A model generated the notes under the pieces. The model ran no database searches and was not told the origin of the DNA. It was given only the letters and a program-made list of their open reading frames with translations. Shown in pieces: positions 1 through 8,812 of a DNA stretch of 64,000 nucleotides. Position numbers and translations under genes: made by a program. Source of the DNA: Desulfovibrio sp. Fe33 (GTDB taxonomy: Bacteria; Desulfobacterota; Desulfovibrionia; Desulfovibrionales; Desulfovibrionaceae); NCBI RefSeq assembly GCF_028532725.1, contig NZ_JAQKGU010000004.1, forward strand, positions 186,001 to 250,000, in the 5' to 3' direction. Every line of letters starts with the position of its first letter. Position 1 is the first letter of the stretch.

Positions 1-796
1 GGATGTGGGGCAGCCCGGCCGTGCCGAACATGAGCGCGAGGAGCAGGGAAAGCGTGTCCTTGAGACTGGTCAGCCAGTAGGCCGGGCTGGTGTAGGCCGC
101 ACCGTCGAATTCCTTGCCGGTGATGGGCGCGGGGCCTTTGAATTCATGCAGGAACCTGACCACGTCGGCGTAGGTGTAGCCTTTTACCATGAAGGGGATG
201 AAGGCCAGCAGGAACATGGCTCCGAACAGAATCCAGAATTGGACAAGCTGGTTGACGGTGGTCGCCTTCATTCCGCCCACGGTGACGTAGAAGGTGATGA
301 TGCAGGCGATGATGATGATCGATGTGGCGTAGTCGAGGTTGAGCAGGAGCCCCATGACCTTGCCCGCGCCGAGCATCTGCGGGGCCATGTAGAAGAGGGA
401 GATGAAGAGCACGCCGATGACCCCGAGGACGCGGGCCGGTTTGGAGTGGAACCGCTCCGAGACGAAGTCGGGCACGGTGTACCGCCCGAATTTGCGCAGG
501 GGGCTGGCCAGGAAGAGGAGCAGGGCGATGTAGCCAACGAAGAAGCCCAGCGCGTAGATGATGCCGTCGAAACCGAAGAGGAAGGCCACGCCCGCCACGC
601 CGAGGAAGGAGGCCGCGGACAGGTAGTCCGAGGAGATCGCCGAGGCGTTGATGAAGGAATTGACCTTGCGTCCGGCGAGGTAATAGTCGGCCGAGGTTTT
701 CTGGCTGCGGAACATGAAGGTGGTGACCACCGTGAAGGCCAACATGCACCCGATGAGGATCAGGGCTGTGACCGGTATTTGGTATCCGAGTTCCAT
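1..796 (-). CDS. sodium:solute symporter (SSS family, acetate permease-like), 3' end missing
   Basis: The reading frame enters from the left edge and lacks its stop, so only about 265 N-terminal residues are present. The protein starts MELGYQIPVT and has a long hydrophobic first helix, then SADYYLAGRK and ASAISSDYLSAASFLG, the hallmark of the SSS family near ActP/DhlC. The start ATG at 796-794 has GGAG seven bases upstream. It begins one base after the stop of the small membrane gene at 798, so the two are translated as a pair. Expected role: Na+-driven uptake of acetate or another short organic acid across the inner membrane. The substrate cannot be read from this fragment. Confidence 0.87.
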   Translation of the reverse strand, partial: MELGYQIPVTALILIGCMLAFTVVTTFMFRSQKTSADYYLAGRKVNSFINASAISSDYLSAASFLGVAGVAFLFGFDGIIYALGFFVGYIALLLFLASPLRKFGRYTVPDFVSERFHSKPARVLGVIGVLFISLFYMAPQMLGAGKVMGLLLNLDYATSIIIIACIITFYVTVGGMKATTVNQLVQFWILFGAMFLLAFIPFMVKGYTYADVVRFLHEFKGPAPITGKEFDGAAYTSPAYWLTSLKDTLSLLLALMFGTAGLPHI

Positions 797-797
797 G

Positions 798-1064
798 TTA
801 TTCTCCTTCGATGGTTTCGGCTATTTCGTCTTCGATCCGGTTGGCCTTGCCCACGTACCAGATGAACAGTCCCCAGGTGATGGGATAGATGGCGACGGCC
901 ACCAGCCAATAGTGCAGGGGGAAGCCGAGGATGGATACTCCGGCCGCCCATGCCCCCGCCAGATAGACGAGCAGGAAAATGCCGATGACGAAGGCGAAGT
1001 AGGGCACGCCCACGCCCAGGGCGAACTGAAGTTGCCGTTTTCTGATCCTTTCGATCTGATCCAT
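798..1064 (-). CDS. small membrane partner of the sodium:solute symporter (DUF485/DUF4212-like)
   Basis: An 88-residue protein with a basic N-terminus (MDQIERIRKRQ), two strongly hydrophobic segments at about residues 12-35 and 42-65, and a charged tail. Short two-helix proteins of this kind are routinely encoded directly before SSS symporters and are annotated as symporter small subunits. The ATG at 1064 follows a GGGGG stretch. Longer upstream reading in this frame has no ribosome site. Its stop lies one base before the symporter start, which implies coupled translation. I cannot decide between the DUF485 and DUF4212 families by eye. Confidence 0.75.
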   Translation of the reverse strand: MDQIERIRKRQLQFALGVGVPYFAFVIGIFLLVYLAGAWAAGVSILGFPLHYWLVAVAIYPITWGLFIWYVGKANRIEDEIAETIEGE

Positions 1065-1258
1065 TTTTGTACCCCCGATACGGTTGAAAGTTTGCCGTTG
1101 ATGCCCTTTTAAAGTAGGTAAACAGAGACAAGCACACCTTTTCAGGTAAGCGGTCGAACCCGGACGGTCGCGGGATTCGGGCTTTTCGTGTCTGCGGCGA
1201 ACGGACGGTTTCTTCCGGTCAACGGTCGGCCTTTCGGCCACGGAGCGTGAGGTTGGAC

Positions 1259-2317
1259 ATGATTTTGAACGGAGAAATCCCCGTGAACGGCGAATCGGGC
1301 GTCCCGGACGGCCTTTTCGCCGAATTGCGCGTCATGGCGCGCGAGGGCAAGCTGACCGGCCTCGGCCGGACCCGGCTTGATCTCGTCGGGGAATGGCTCG
1401 ACCATGGGATGTCCGCCGAGGAGACCTGCAAGCGGCTGACCCTATTCAACCGAGAAGTGGCCTCCGCCGTGCTGGAAGCTCATGCCCTGGAGTTTCCATG
1501 GCTTTCGCAGTGCACCTTCATGGAGTTCGGCTCGGGCGGCCGCGGGGAGATGGTGCTCGGCTCCGACCAGGACAACGGGCTGCTCATTCCCGTCAAGGTG
1601 GACGAGGGCGAGGTGGACGACTGTACCCAATCCATTGTCATGGCTCTGGACGGCGCGGGGCTGCCCCTGTGCGACGGCGGGGTCATGGTCAGCAACGCCG
1701 AGTGGCGCGGCGACTTCGACACATGGCTGTCCAGGTTGACCGGCTGGCTTTCCAATCCCGCCGAGAAGGGACCGTGGCAGTCCGGCCTGATCCTCGATTT
1801 CCAGCCGGTGTTCGGCGCGGAGGAGGAGGTCGGGCGGCTGCGCGAGAGGTTGTGGGAGCACGTGCGCACCAAGCCTATCGCGCTGTCTCTGCTGGTCAGT
1901 GAACTGACGGCCTACCGCCTGCCCCTGACCCTGTTCGGGGCGTTTATCACCGAGCGGGAAGGGCCGTGGCACGGCTGGCTGAACATCAAAAATTCAGTCC
2001 TGGCTCATCTGACCAACAGCGCGCGCATCCTTGCGCTCAAGCACGGCGTTCGCCCGCATAATACCTGCGACCGCATCCGGGCCTTGGCCGATGCCGGGCA
2101 CATCGCCGCCAATCACGGCAGTTCTCTCTTGGACGGCTGGGAATATCTCCAGCGCAAGCGGCTCGATATCGGGCTGGACTGCGACCGGAACGGATTGCCG
2201 CCCCACAACTATGTGAATCCCACAGCATTGGATCGGATCGAGCAGCTCCGGCTCAAGGCCGCCATCCATGCGGTGGAGAAATTCGTCAGACTGGTCCAGG
2301 CCGGTTCCGGCCTTTGA
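1259..2317 (+). CDS. DUF294 putative nucleotidyltransferase (GlnD-like fold)
   Basis: About 352 residues. The motif GSGGRGEMVLGSDQDNGLL (near residues 92-110) is the nucleotidyltransferase signature Gly-Ser with two downstream acidic residues, as in the DUF294 family related to the N-terminal domain of PII uridylyltransferase. The C-terminal half, rich in Leu and Arg helices with an NIKNSVLAHLTNSARILAL stretch, matches DUF294_C. In this group such genes often sit beside acetate-type symporters, divergently here. No CBS or cyclic-nucleotide domain precedes the transferase, unlike longer relatives. The ATG at 1259 is preferred because GTGAGG lies six to nine bases before it; a GTG at 1247 is also possible. 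The substrate is unknown. Confidence 0.8.
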   Translation: MILNGEIPVNGESGVPDGLFAELRVMAREGKLTGLGRTRLDLVGEWLDHGMSAEETCKRLTLFNREVASAVLEAHALEFPWLSQCTFMEFGSGGRGEMVLGSDQDNGLLIPVKVDEGEVDDCTQSIVMALDGAGLPLCDGGVMVSNAEWRGDFDTWLSRLTGWLSNPAEKGPWQSGLILDFQPVFGAEEEVGRLRERLWEHVRTKPIALSLLVSELTAYRLPLTLFGAFITEREGPWHGWLNIKNSVLAHLTNSARILALKHGVRPHNTCDRIRALADAGHIAANHGSSLLDGWEYLQRKRLDIGLDCDRNGLPPHNYVNPTALDRIEQLRLKAAIHAVEKFVRLVQAGSGL

Positions 2318-2396
2318 TTCGGCTCCCTTTTTGCAATGTCCTTCCCGTCCGGCGATTTTTCGACGGCGCACCCTGTTATGCCCGAGGATTTGGTTC

Positions 2397-3941
2397 GTGA
2401 ATGTTTTGATTGTCAATTTGACCCGCTTTGGTGATCTCATCCAGACCCAGCCCGTGATCGCCGGTTTCAAGAGCCGGGGCCATGCCGTGGGGCTGGTCTG
2501 CCTGGCCAACTTCGCTCCGGCGGCCCGCCTGCTCGAAGGCGTGGACCGGGTATTTCCCCTTTCCGGCGCGGCGCTGCTCGCGGAGCTGGACGCCGATTGG
2601 CGTCTGGCCGTACGGGATGCCGCCGAGTTCAGGCGGAGCGTGTTCGCCGGGTTCCCGCCGGACGAGACCGTCAACCTGACGCCGTCGGTTTCCTCCCGGT
2701 TGCTTGCCTATGCCCTGACGCCGGAATCCGGGCGTACCACCGGTTTCACCGTGGACGAATTCGGCTTCAACGCGGATACTTCATCCTGGGCCGCATTTTT
2801 GCAAATGGCCGGGGCCAATCGTGGAGCCAGCCCGTTCAACGTTTGCGACCTTTTTCGCCGGGCCGCCGGGCTCGGCCGCGAGGGGAACGAATCCTCCCTG
2901 GCCAGGCCGGATGGGCAGGCGTTTGCCCGGGCCGACGAATTGCTTGCGGGCCGGGAGGGGCCGGGAGGCTTCGCCGCCGTGCAGTTGGGAGCCAGCGAAG
3001 ACCGTCGCCGTTGGCCTGTGGACCATTTCATTAATACGGCCCGGCTGCTTTCTGAGCGTGACGGCCTGACGCCGGTGCTGCTCGGGACCAAAGGCGAGAG
3101 GGGATTGGCGGAACGTTTTGCCGCAGGTTCGGATTTTCCCTTTGTGGACTGCGTCGGCCGAACTTCCTTGACCGAACTGGCCGCCGTCCTGACCCGTTGC
3201 AGGCTGCTTTTGACCAACGACACGGGGACCATGCATCTGGCCGCCGGACTGGACGTGCCTCTGTGCGCGGTCTTTCTGGCCACGGCCCAACCCTGGGATA
3301 CGGGCCCGTACCGGGCGGGCGATATCTGTCTGGAGCCGGACATGGACTGCCATCCTTGCGAATTCGGCGAAGCCTGCGCCACCGGGGAGGCGTGCCGCAG
3401 GGCCGTCACCCCGGAGGCGATGTATGCCTGCGCCGCATCCCTGTTGCGCGGCTGCGAACCGAAGCCCGCGCCGGGCTCGCGCCTGTGGCGCACGAGGACC
3501 GGCTACGACGGGTTCATGGAACTCGAATCACTTTCCGGCCACGACGCCACGGACAGGGCCGTGTGGATAGGGCTTCAGCGGGCGCATTTCCGTTCCTTCC
3601 TGGACGGCGGCGATGCCGTGCGGACCGGCCTTGGACTTCGGCTCGGTCCGGCCTTCAAGTCGGACTTGTCCAAAACTTTGACGAGCGCCAGGGACATGCT
3701 TTTCCTGCTCACCAGACAGGGCGCGCTCCTGCGGGTGAACCCACGGCCTCAGGCCAAGACCAAGTTCCTGGCCTCATGGCAACGGGTGCAGAATATTCTT
3801 TCGTCAAACAATCACTTGAAAGTATTGTCGTTATTGTTGATGTTCGAGAGCCAGCGACGGGGCGGCGACCTCGACTCCCTGCTGGCTGTGGCGGAGCGCC
3901 ATTTGAGGCTTCTTTCCGCGCTGCTGGATGACATGGCATGA
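2397..3941 (+). CDS. glycosyltransferase family 9 (heptosyltransferase-like) with long C-terminal extension
   Basis: 514 residues from a GTG start (VNVLIVNLTRFGDL) with GAGG ten bases upstream. The N-terminus NLTRFGDLIQTQPVIAGFKSR is the GT9 acceptor-domain signature, and VQLGASEDRRRWP plus LTNDTGTMHLAAG (about residues 275-285) form the nucleotide-sugar site of ADP-heptose:LPS heptosyltransferases. A cysteine-rich CHPCEF...CATGEACR segment follows. The usual family length is about 350 residues. The last 130-150 residues are an extra, mostly helical tail of unknown function. It probably adds a sugar to surface polysaccharide at the cytoplasmic membrane; the exact donor is uncertain because heptose and other GT9 donors share these motifs. 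Confidence 0.8.
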   Translation: MNVLIVNLTRFGDLIQTQPVIAGFKSRGHAVGLVCLANFAPAARLLEGVDRVFPLSGAALLAELDADWRLAVRDAAEFRRSVFAGFPPDETVNLTPSVSSRLLAYALTPESGRTTGFTVDEFGFNADTSSWAAFLQMAGANRGASPFNVCDLFRRAAGLGREGNESSLARPDGQAFARADELLAGREGPGGFAAVQLGASEDRRRWPVDHFINTARLLSERDGLTPVLLGTKGERGLAERFAAGSDFPFVDCVGRTSLTELAAVLTRCRLLLTNDTGTMHLAAGLDVPLCAVFLATAQPWDTGPYRAGDICLEPDMDCHPCEFGEACATGEACRRAVTPEAMYACAASLLRGCEPKPAPGSRLWRTRTGYDGFMELESLSGHDATDRAVWIGLQRAHFRSFLDGGDAVRTGLGLRLGPAFKSDLSKTLTSARDMLFLLTRQGALLRVNPRPQAKTKFLASWQRVQNILSSNNHLKVLSLLLMFESQRRGGDLDSLLAVAERHLRLLSALLDDMA

Positions 3942-4019
3942 CCGGCATGAATCTTGAATCGTTAGGGTCACACCGGTACAATCGGCAAATTTTATCTACT
4001 CACGGAGGAGAAGGTCAAC

Positions 4020-4622
4020 ATGATCATCATCGATGGAAAACAATATGATATCGGGGAACATAATTTCGAGAACCTGGAGCAGGTCTTCAACAAGGTGGTC
4101 GAGGACGGCCATCTGGAAGACCGCATCGTGACCGACGTCATGGTCAACAAGGAGCCGTTCACCGAGATCTACCCCCACCAGGCCGAGGATATCGACATAT
4201 CCGAGGTCGAGTCCGTGGAGATCGTGACCATGGCCACCGAGGACATGGCCGTCGAAATCACCCTGGAACTCTACAAGGTCGTCAATCTCATGAGCGAGGG
4301 CGGCAAGCGCGTGGCCGAGCTGTTCCGCCAGGCGGACGACGCCGCTGCGCTGGAGACCTACCAGGATCTCATCGACGTCATGCGCAACTTCCTGAACATG
4401 ATAGGCATCCTGCGCGACGAGTATTCCCTCAAGGACAATCATGTTTACCTGGAGAGCGCCGAGGAATTCAACGCCATGTTTACCGAGATGAGCACCGTGC
4501 TCGAAAACGAGGACTGGATTCTGCTCGCCGATCTGCTCGAATACGAATTCCTGCCCGCGGTGGAAAAATGGAAAAAGGTCATCAAGTCCCTGCGGGACGA
4601 CATCCGCAAAGCGAAAAAGTAG
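4020..4622 (+). CDS. conserved acidic protein of unknown function
   Basis: A 200-residue, acidic, largely helical protein without signal peptide or membrane segments. It starts MIIIDGKQYDIGEH, and residues 1-75 look like a small alpha/beta module, followed by helices rich in Glu, Leu and Asp. CACGGAGGAGAAGGTCAAC gives a strong ribosome site before the ATG. The stop overlaps the spacer of the next gene by two bases, so the two form one transcript. I do not recognise the family. The pairing of an acidic helical protein with a second small helical protein resembles chaperone or export-cofactor pairs, but nothing in the sequence proves that. Confidence 0.75.
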   Translation: MIIIDGKQYDIGEHNFENLEQVFNKVVEDGHLEDRIVTDVMVNKEPFTEIYPHQAEDIDISEVESVEIVTMATEDMAVEITLELYKVVNLMSEGGKRVAELFRQADDAAALETYQDLIDVMRNFLNMIGILRDEYSLKDNHVYLESAEEFNAMFTEMSTVLENEDWILLADLLEYEFLPAVEKWKKVIKSLRDDIRKAKK

Positions 4623-4624
4623 AC

Positions 4625-4981
4625 ATGGCCGAACGCAGGCACATGCTTGACGAGGCCATCGCCATCGGCCGCAGGGAACTTGATTCCCTCGTGGCCGGAG
4701 ACGTGTTCGAGGCCGAAAGGTTCGCCCGGTCCAGGGAGGAGGTTCTGGATGCGGCCGTTCGCGGCCTCTCCAAGGACAACCTGGAGCTTCTTGCCGACAA
4801 GCTCGTGGATATGAAATCTTTGCACGACGAAATTACCGGTGAGGCCAGGAAGCTCAGGCAGACCCTGAAGAACGACTTGACCAGCATGAAGCGGCAAAAT
4901 CGCCGCATCGCCGGATACAGCTTCGGGGCCGGGAATATGTCGAGGCTCGCCAAGGAGCGGTTTCTCAACAAGAAAGGCTGA
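4625..4981 (+). CDS. small helical protein, possibly FlgN/FliT-like
   Basis: 118 residues, starting MAERRHMLDEAIAIGRREL two bases after the preceding stop, so it is translationally coupled to it. Almost the whole chain is predicted amphipathic helix with heptad-like Leu spacing (about residues 5-95), ending in a basic tail KERFLNKKG. The length and all-helical makeup resemble flagellar export chaperones of the FlgN/FliT kind, and the tail GYSFGAGNMSRLAKERFLNKKG is unlike a catalytic domain. This is a weak resemblance, not an identification. A good terminator follows 25 bases later. Confidence 0.65.
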   Translation: MAERRHMLDEAIAIGRRELDSLVAGDVFEAERFARSREEVLDAAVRGLSKDNLELLADKLVDMKSLHDEITGEARKLRQTLKNDLTSMKRQNRRIAGYSFGAGNMSRLAKERFLNKKG

Positions 4982-5006
4982 TTTTTCCCCCGATGAACAA
5001 AGTCCA

Positions 5007-5034
5007 AGCCCCGGCCGTCAGGTCGGGGCTTTTT
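5007..5034 (+). terminator. rho-independent terminator after the 4.0-5.0 kb gene pair
   Basis: AGCCCCGGCC and GGTCGGGGCT pair around a four-base loop (one G-T mismatch) and are followed by TTTT. Confidence 0.85.
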
Positions 5035-5088
5035 GCGTGCGGCGACCGCGCAGAAAGCGTCTTTCGGCTGACCGCAGCCTTTTCCCGG

Positions 5089-6015
5089 CTATAGATTGAT
5101 CCAGTGAAGGCGGCCGGTGTTCCGGTCCGCCTCGGCGGTGGCCGTGAATTCGATGCCCATGCGGGTGAATCCCGGGATGCCGTTTTCGAGCGAGCGGATT
5201 TCGCCCGCGTACCAGTACGGCCGGAACGTCTTTTCCAGAAAATTGAACATGAACAGGTTGACGACCACGGGCGTTGACACGGTGCAGCTCTCGGGGACGA
5301 GGCGGCTGAGCACGGACAGGCCGAGCCCGCCGTCGGAAATGTTGATGACGGCGTTGGCGTTATGGTCGTGCCCGTTCGGGGCGAACGTGTTGACCCCGAT
5401 CTGCGGAGCCGCGTCCTCGAACGCCAGTTCCGAGTCGCCGGGGGAGGCGGTCCACAGTTTGACCCGGATGAACTGCTGGTCGGCCACCCGCTTGCGCTGG
5501 TGCTTGCGGCGCGGAATGAGCGCGTAGTCCGTGGGGCCGGCCAGGATGAGGCGGTCCGTCTTCCGATCCCCGTGATCCGGCTTCAGCAGGGTCGCCGTGA
5601 AGGAGTTGACTCGGCCGCTGCGCGTTTTCATGGGGGCGAAGACGCAGACCAGATCATTGCCCAGCCTGGTCTTGATGGCGTCCAGCCGCTCGATGATTTC
5701 GCATCGGATGCGGTTCGATTTTACGGAGGTTATCACGCAGCGCGCGGCCACGGATTCGTCGTCCGGTCCCGCCAGTATGTCCACGACGACACCCTTGTGT
5801 TGCAGGACGCGCGGGATGCCTGTGCGCGTGGACTCGGAGTTGCGGGCGGGACGCAGCAGGAGCCGCAGGCCGAGGAGCAGCAGGGCGAGGGCTGGAGCGC
5901 CGAGCAGTGCGGCCCCGGCCGGGGCGAGGTGTTCGGGGGAGAGGCCCGGGAAGAGCTGCGTGATGAGCTGGTCCAGTTGCTCCCCGGCGGATGATATGAG
6001 TTCCTGCAAGTCCAT
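5089..6015 (-). CDS. membrane-anchored PilZ-domain protein
   Basis: 308 residues. There is an N-terminal hydrophobic segment at about residues 33-55, then a first beta-rich region, and then the c-di-GMP binding pattern RRKHQRKRV (about 168-176) with NISDGGLGLSVLS about 55 residues later, matching the RxxxR and D/NxSxxG boxes of PilZ domains. It is likely an inner-membrane effector that binds cyclic di-GMP and affects motility or the cell surface. Its stop is 12 bases from the region downstream of mltC, whose gene lies directly upstream on the same strand, so the two are probably cotranscribed. The partner is unknown. Confidence 0.8.
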   Translation of the reverse strand: MDLQELISSAGEQLDQLITQLFPGLSPEHLAPAGAALLGAPALALLLLGLRLLLRPARNSESTRTGIPRVLQHKGVVVDILAGPDDESVAARCVITSVKSNRIRCEIIERLDAIKTRLGNDLVCVFAPMKTRSGRVNSFTATLLKPDHGDRKTDRLILAGPTDYALIPRRKHQRKRVADQQFIRVKLWTASPGDSELAFEDAAPQIGVNTFAPNGHDHNANAVINISDGGLGLSVLSRLVPESCTVSTPVVVNLFMFNFLEKTFRPYWYAGEIRSLENGIPGFTRMGIEFTATAEADRNTGRLHWINL

Positions 6016-6027
6016 GATGCGCGGCGG

Positions 6028-7203
6028 TTAGAAATTGACGAACTGTTTCTTGGCTTCAAGAACCTTGCCAAGATAGCGTTGCGTCTCGGCGAAGGGAAGC
6101 TCCCGGCGCAGGGTGCCGTACACGTCGGCGGGCGGAAGCGCATTGATCTTCTTTACCGCTCGGGTCTTGTTGCCGTCGAAGGTCTTCAGCACGTTGCCCG
6201 CGCCGCCGTTGTATCCGGCGATAACGCAATACTCTCTGGACACCGGGTTGGAGACGCCGCCCAGGAAGCGCGTGTCGAGAAGGTGGAGGTACGCCGTGCC
6301 GTAGGTGATGTTGGCGAGCGGTTCGAACAGGTCCCGGCGCGAGGGCTGTCCGGATTTGCCGTGCAGGAAACGGTATACGTCGCTGCCCGCTGTTGACGGA
6401 ACCACCTGCATGAGTCCCACGGCCGAGGCTGAGCTGACCGCGAACGGGTTGAAGTCGGATTCCACTTTCATGATCGCGTAGATCAGGTTTCGGCTCACCT
6501 GGAACCGCTTGGCGGTACTTTTTACCAGCTCCCGATACTTGGCGGCGCGGACATTGAGGTGGTCCCTGACCATGTGGAAGGTGACGTACCGGGCGGTTTT
6601 CCCCTTGACCTTGCGGGTTTGCAAGGCCGTGTCCACGAGATGGTCCGCGTACTGCCTGGCCCGCCATTCCCAGCGGATGTCCTTGCCGTCCGCGTCCTTG
6701 ACCTCGCCGAGCAGGAAGGGGGTTTCGCCGAGTTTTACCGCGCTGGCCGAATAGAGGTCCACGGAGCGCGGATCGGCGGGAGTGAGAAGGGTGGTGACGA
6801 TGGCGTTGCGCAGGCTCCCGAGGGGATTGTCGTCCGCCACGGTTTCGACCATGATTTGCCCCGTGTCGAAGTCCACGCTCGCCCGAGAGAGATAGTTGTC
6901 GGTGTATTTCACGTACTGTTTGGGAGCGGGTATGCGCGCGTCGTCCTCGCCCCAGACCCCGGCGACGGTCTTGACGAAGGTCTCCACGAGTTCCTTGAAG
7001 TTCTTCAGGTCGTTGCCCAGGGCGGCCGGGTTGGAAGCGTAGCCGATGGCCTTGTCCCGAGCCAGGGCTTCGGCCGCGGCGGCGGGATTGCCTGTCGCCG
7101 CGGCGCGGGCGATACGCACGGCGTCATACCGCGAGCAGGAGGCAGTCAGGGCGGTCAGGGCGGTCAGGGCGAGCAGGGCCAGAAAGAGAAGGGTTCGTGT
7201 CAT
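6028..7203 (-). CDS. mltC: membrane-bound lytic murein transglycosylase C
   Basis: 391 residues. A hydrophobic leader ends in LTASC, so Cys23 is the probable lipid-attachment residue. A DUF3393-type N-terminal domain (about 40-190) precedes the SLT domain. The catalytic Glu is E248 in KVESDFNPFAVSSASAVGLMQ, followed by the GYNGG and AVKKI segments typical of the family. It cleaves peptidoglycan between MurNAc and GlcNAc, forming 1,6-anhydro ends, from the outer membrane. Length and domain order match MltC. It is one of three lytic transglycosylases in this window, with mltA and mltB. Confidence 0.92.
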   Translation of the reverse strand: MTRTLLFLALLALTALTALTASCSRYDAVRIARAAATGNPAAAAEALARDKAIGYASNPAALGNDLKNFKELVETFVKTVAGVWGEDDARIPAPKQYVKYTDNYLSRASVDFDTGQIMVETVADDNPLGSLRNAIVTTLLTPADPRSVDLYSASAVKLGETPFLLGEVKDADGKDIRWEWRARQYADHLVDTALQTRKVKGKTARYVTFHMVRDHLNVRAAKYRELVKSTAKRFQVSRNLIYAIMKVESDFNPFAVSSASAVGLMQVVPSTAGSDVYRFLHGKSGQPSRRDLFEPLANITYGTAYLHLLDTRFLGGVSNPVSREYCVIAGYNGGAGNVLKTFDGNKTRAVKKINALPPADVYGTLRRELPFAETQRYLGKVLEAKKQFVNF

Positions 7204-7322
7204 ATCTTTGTGTTGAATGTTTTGTTTGACAGCGTCATGGCTGTCCTTAGTGTTCGCCGAATCCTACGTTTTTATCGGCACATATTCAACCGGGTGCACC
7301 GTTTTGCACCGAGGATCATGTC

Positions 7323-7631
7323 ATGCCCGAATACCCGGAGGTCGAGCGGATTCCGTCCGACCTGGAAGAATTGCTGGATCGTTTTTTCGTTGTCTGCCGT
7401 CAGGAGGTGGTGCAGATGCGCGACGCGCTGCAAGGCCGGGATTACAATACCCTGGTCCGCCTGGGGCATACCGCCCGCGGAACCGGCAGCGGCTACGGGT
7501 TCAAGGGAATGGGGAGGATAGGCCATGACATCGAACTGGCCGCTCTCGAACAGGATTCGGACGCTCTCGAAAGACATGTGGACAGCCTGGCCCGGTATCT
7601 CGACACCGTCCAGGTGGAATTCGACGGCTGA
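7323..7631 (+). CDS. histidine phosphotransfer (HPt) domain protein
   Basis: 102 residues, a single free-standing HPt domain. His49 in RLGHTARGTGSGYGFKGMG matches the phosphoacceptor site, with the Lys/Arg and Gly positions that follow in HPt proteins. The four-helix pattern fits the whole length. It would relay phosphate between a hybrid sensor kinase and a response regulator, neither of which is in the window. It is divergent from mltC, with a 119-base shared upstream region. Confidence 0.85.
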   Translation: MPEYPEVERIPSDLEELLDRFFVVCRQEVVQMRDALQGRDYNTLVRLGHTARGTGSGYGFKGMGRIGHDIELAALEQDSDALERHVDSLARYLDTVQVEFDG

Positions 7632-7828
7632 TTCCCGTCCGGCCATGCCCCGGCAGGCCGGAATCGTGCGGAGGCGTCCTTCGTCTTTCCTCTTTTCAGG
7701 CATGTTTCGCGTAGGCCGCGCCCGATCGACTTTTCTTCCCGCCATCCGTTTTTATCCAACCCGCTTCAAATAAAACGACCGAGCGTTCCATACACTGCCG
7801 CTTGAAGGCGCGGCTACAGGAAAGTTAT

Positions 7829-7878
7829 GAAAAAAGGGAATGAAGTCCCCGATTCAACGGTTTCTTCATTCCCCTTTT
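7829..7878 (-). terminator. terminator after the ADH synthase gene (bidirectional)
   Basis: GGGAATGAAG at 7836-7845 pairs with CTTCATTCCC at 7864-7873 around an 18-base loop. The minus-strand side ends in a run of T (AAAAAAA on the plus strand at 7829-7835). A T run on the plus side suggests it also works in that direction. Confidence 0.8.
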
Positions 7879-7897
7879 CCGGCTTCGGCGGTTTAGC

Positions 7898-8689
7898 CTA
7901 CAGCAGCTCCATGGCGGCGTCGACATCCCAGCCTTCGTGGACGACCTTGTTGAGGGCGGCCACGATTTTGGCCGGGGTCGGGTGCTGGAAGATGTTCCGG
8001 CCCACGGACAGGCCGCTGCCGCCTGCCTGAATGGAATCATAGACCATCTGAACGAGGTCGCGTTCGCTTTCGAGTTTGGGGCCGCCCGCGATGACCACGG
8101 GCACGCAGCATCCTTCCACCACGCGGGCGAAGGATTCGGGATCGCCGGTGTAGTTGACCTTGACGATGTCCGCGCCGAGTTCAACGCCCACCCGGGCGCA
8201 GTGGGCGACCACCTTGGGATCGTACTCGTTTTCGACCTTGGGGCCGCGGGCATACATCATGGCCAGGACGGGCATCCCCCATTCCGAGGCTTCGGAACAG
8301 AGTTCGCCGAGGTCCGAGAGCATTCTGGGTTCGGTCTCATCGCCGAGGTTGACGTGCACGGACACGGCGTCCGCGCCGAGTTTCAGCGCGTCGGTGACGG
8401 AGCCGACCAGGGTCTTCGCGTTGGGGTGCGGCGAGAGGGAGGTGGAGGCGGAAAGGTGGATGATGAGGCCGATGTCCTTGCCGCCCGCGCGGTGGGAACA
8501 GCGGGGAATCCCCTTGTGCATGAGCACGGCGTTGGCGCCGCCGTCGGCCACCTGGTTGACGGTCTCGCGCAGGTCCACGATGCCGTAGATGGGGCCGACG
8601 GTCACGCCGTGGTCCAGGGGGACCACGATGGTCCGGCCGTCGTTGCGGTTCATGATGCGTTCCATCCGAATGGCTTTTCCGAGATGCAT
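7898..8689 (-). CDS. 2-amino-3,7-dideoxy-D-threo-hept-6-ulosonate synthase (ADH synthase, AroA')
   Basis: 263 residues, a class I aldolase of the DhnA/FbaB family. VVPLDHGVT (Asp26) and [10 protein letters not shown] (Lys177, the Schiff-base lysine) mark the active site, and GGPK and VGRNIF bind phosphate. This size and motif set match the enzyme that condenses 6-deoxy-5-ketofructose 1-phosphate with aspartate semialdehyde to start the archaeal-type route to 3-dehydroquinate, replacing DAHP synthase. A class I fructose-bisphosphate aldolase is the alternative; the Phe-rich leader upstream (8789-8863) strongly favours aromatic biosynthesis. The next enzyme, DHQ synthase II, is not adjacent. 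A terminator lies on each side, so the mRNA is probably monocistronic. Confidence 0.88.
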   Translation of the reverse strand: MHLGKAIRMERIMNRNDGRTIVVPLDHGVTVGPIYGIVDLRETVNQVADGGANAVLMHKGIPRCSHRAGGKDIGLIIHLSASTSLSPHPNAKTLVGSVTDALKLGADAVSVHVNLGDETEPRMLSDLGELCSEASEWGMPVLAMMYARGPKVENEYDPKVVAHCARVGVELGADIVKVNYTGDPESFARVVEGCCVPVVIAGGPKLESERDLVQMVYDSIQAGGSGLSVGRNIFQHPTPAKIVAALNKVVHEGWDVDAAMELL

Positions 8690-8727
8690 GGCGTTTCTCC
8701 TTGTTGCTTTCGGCTGCGGCGCGGCCC

Positions 8728-8762
8728 AAAAAAAGAGGCCGCGGACTATGCCCGCGGCCTCT
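8728..8762 (-). terminator. attenuator terminator in the ADH synthase leader
   Basis: On the minus strand AGAGGCCGCGG (8762-8752) and CCGCGGCCTCT (8744-8734) form a perfect 11-bp stem with a 7-base loop, followed by seven T. It lies after the leader peptide and 39 bases before the ADH synthase start, so it must be read through to express that gene. Confidence 0.9.
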
Positions 8763-8812
8763 TGGTTTAGATCCCTATTGAATAAAGACTAGCGCACACC
8801 AAGACCGCAGGC
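8750..8812 (-). promoter_or_regulatory. antiterminator arms competing with the attenuator terminator
   Basis: On the minus strand GCCTGCGGTCTTGGT (8812-8798) can pair with ACCAAGAGGCCGCGGGC (8766-8750): six pairs CTTGGT/ACCAAG plus GCC-GCGG against CCGCGGGC with a small bulge. The second arm contains the 5' side of the terminator stem, so the two structures are mutually exclusive. The first arm overlaps the last codons of the leader peptide, where a ribosome at the stop codon would cover it. Confidence 0.75.
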
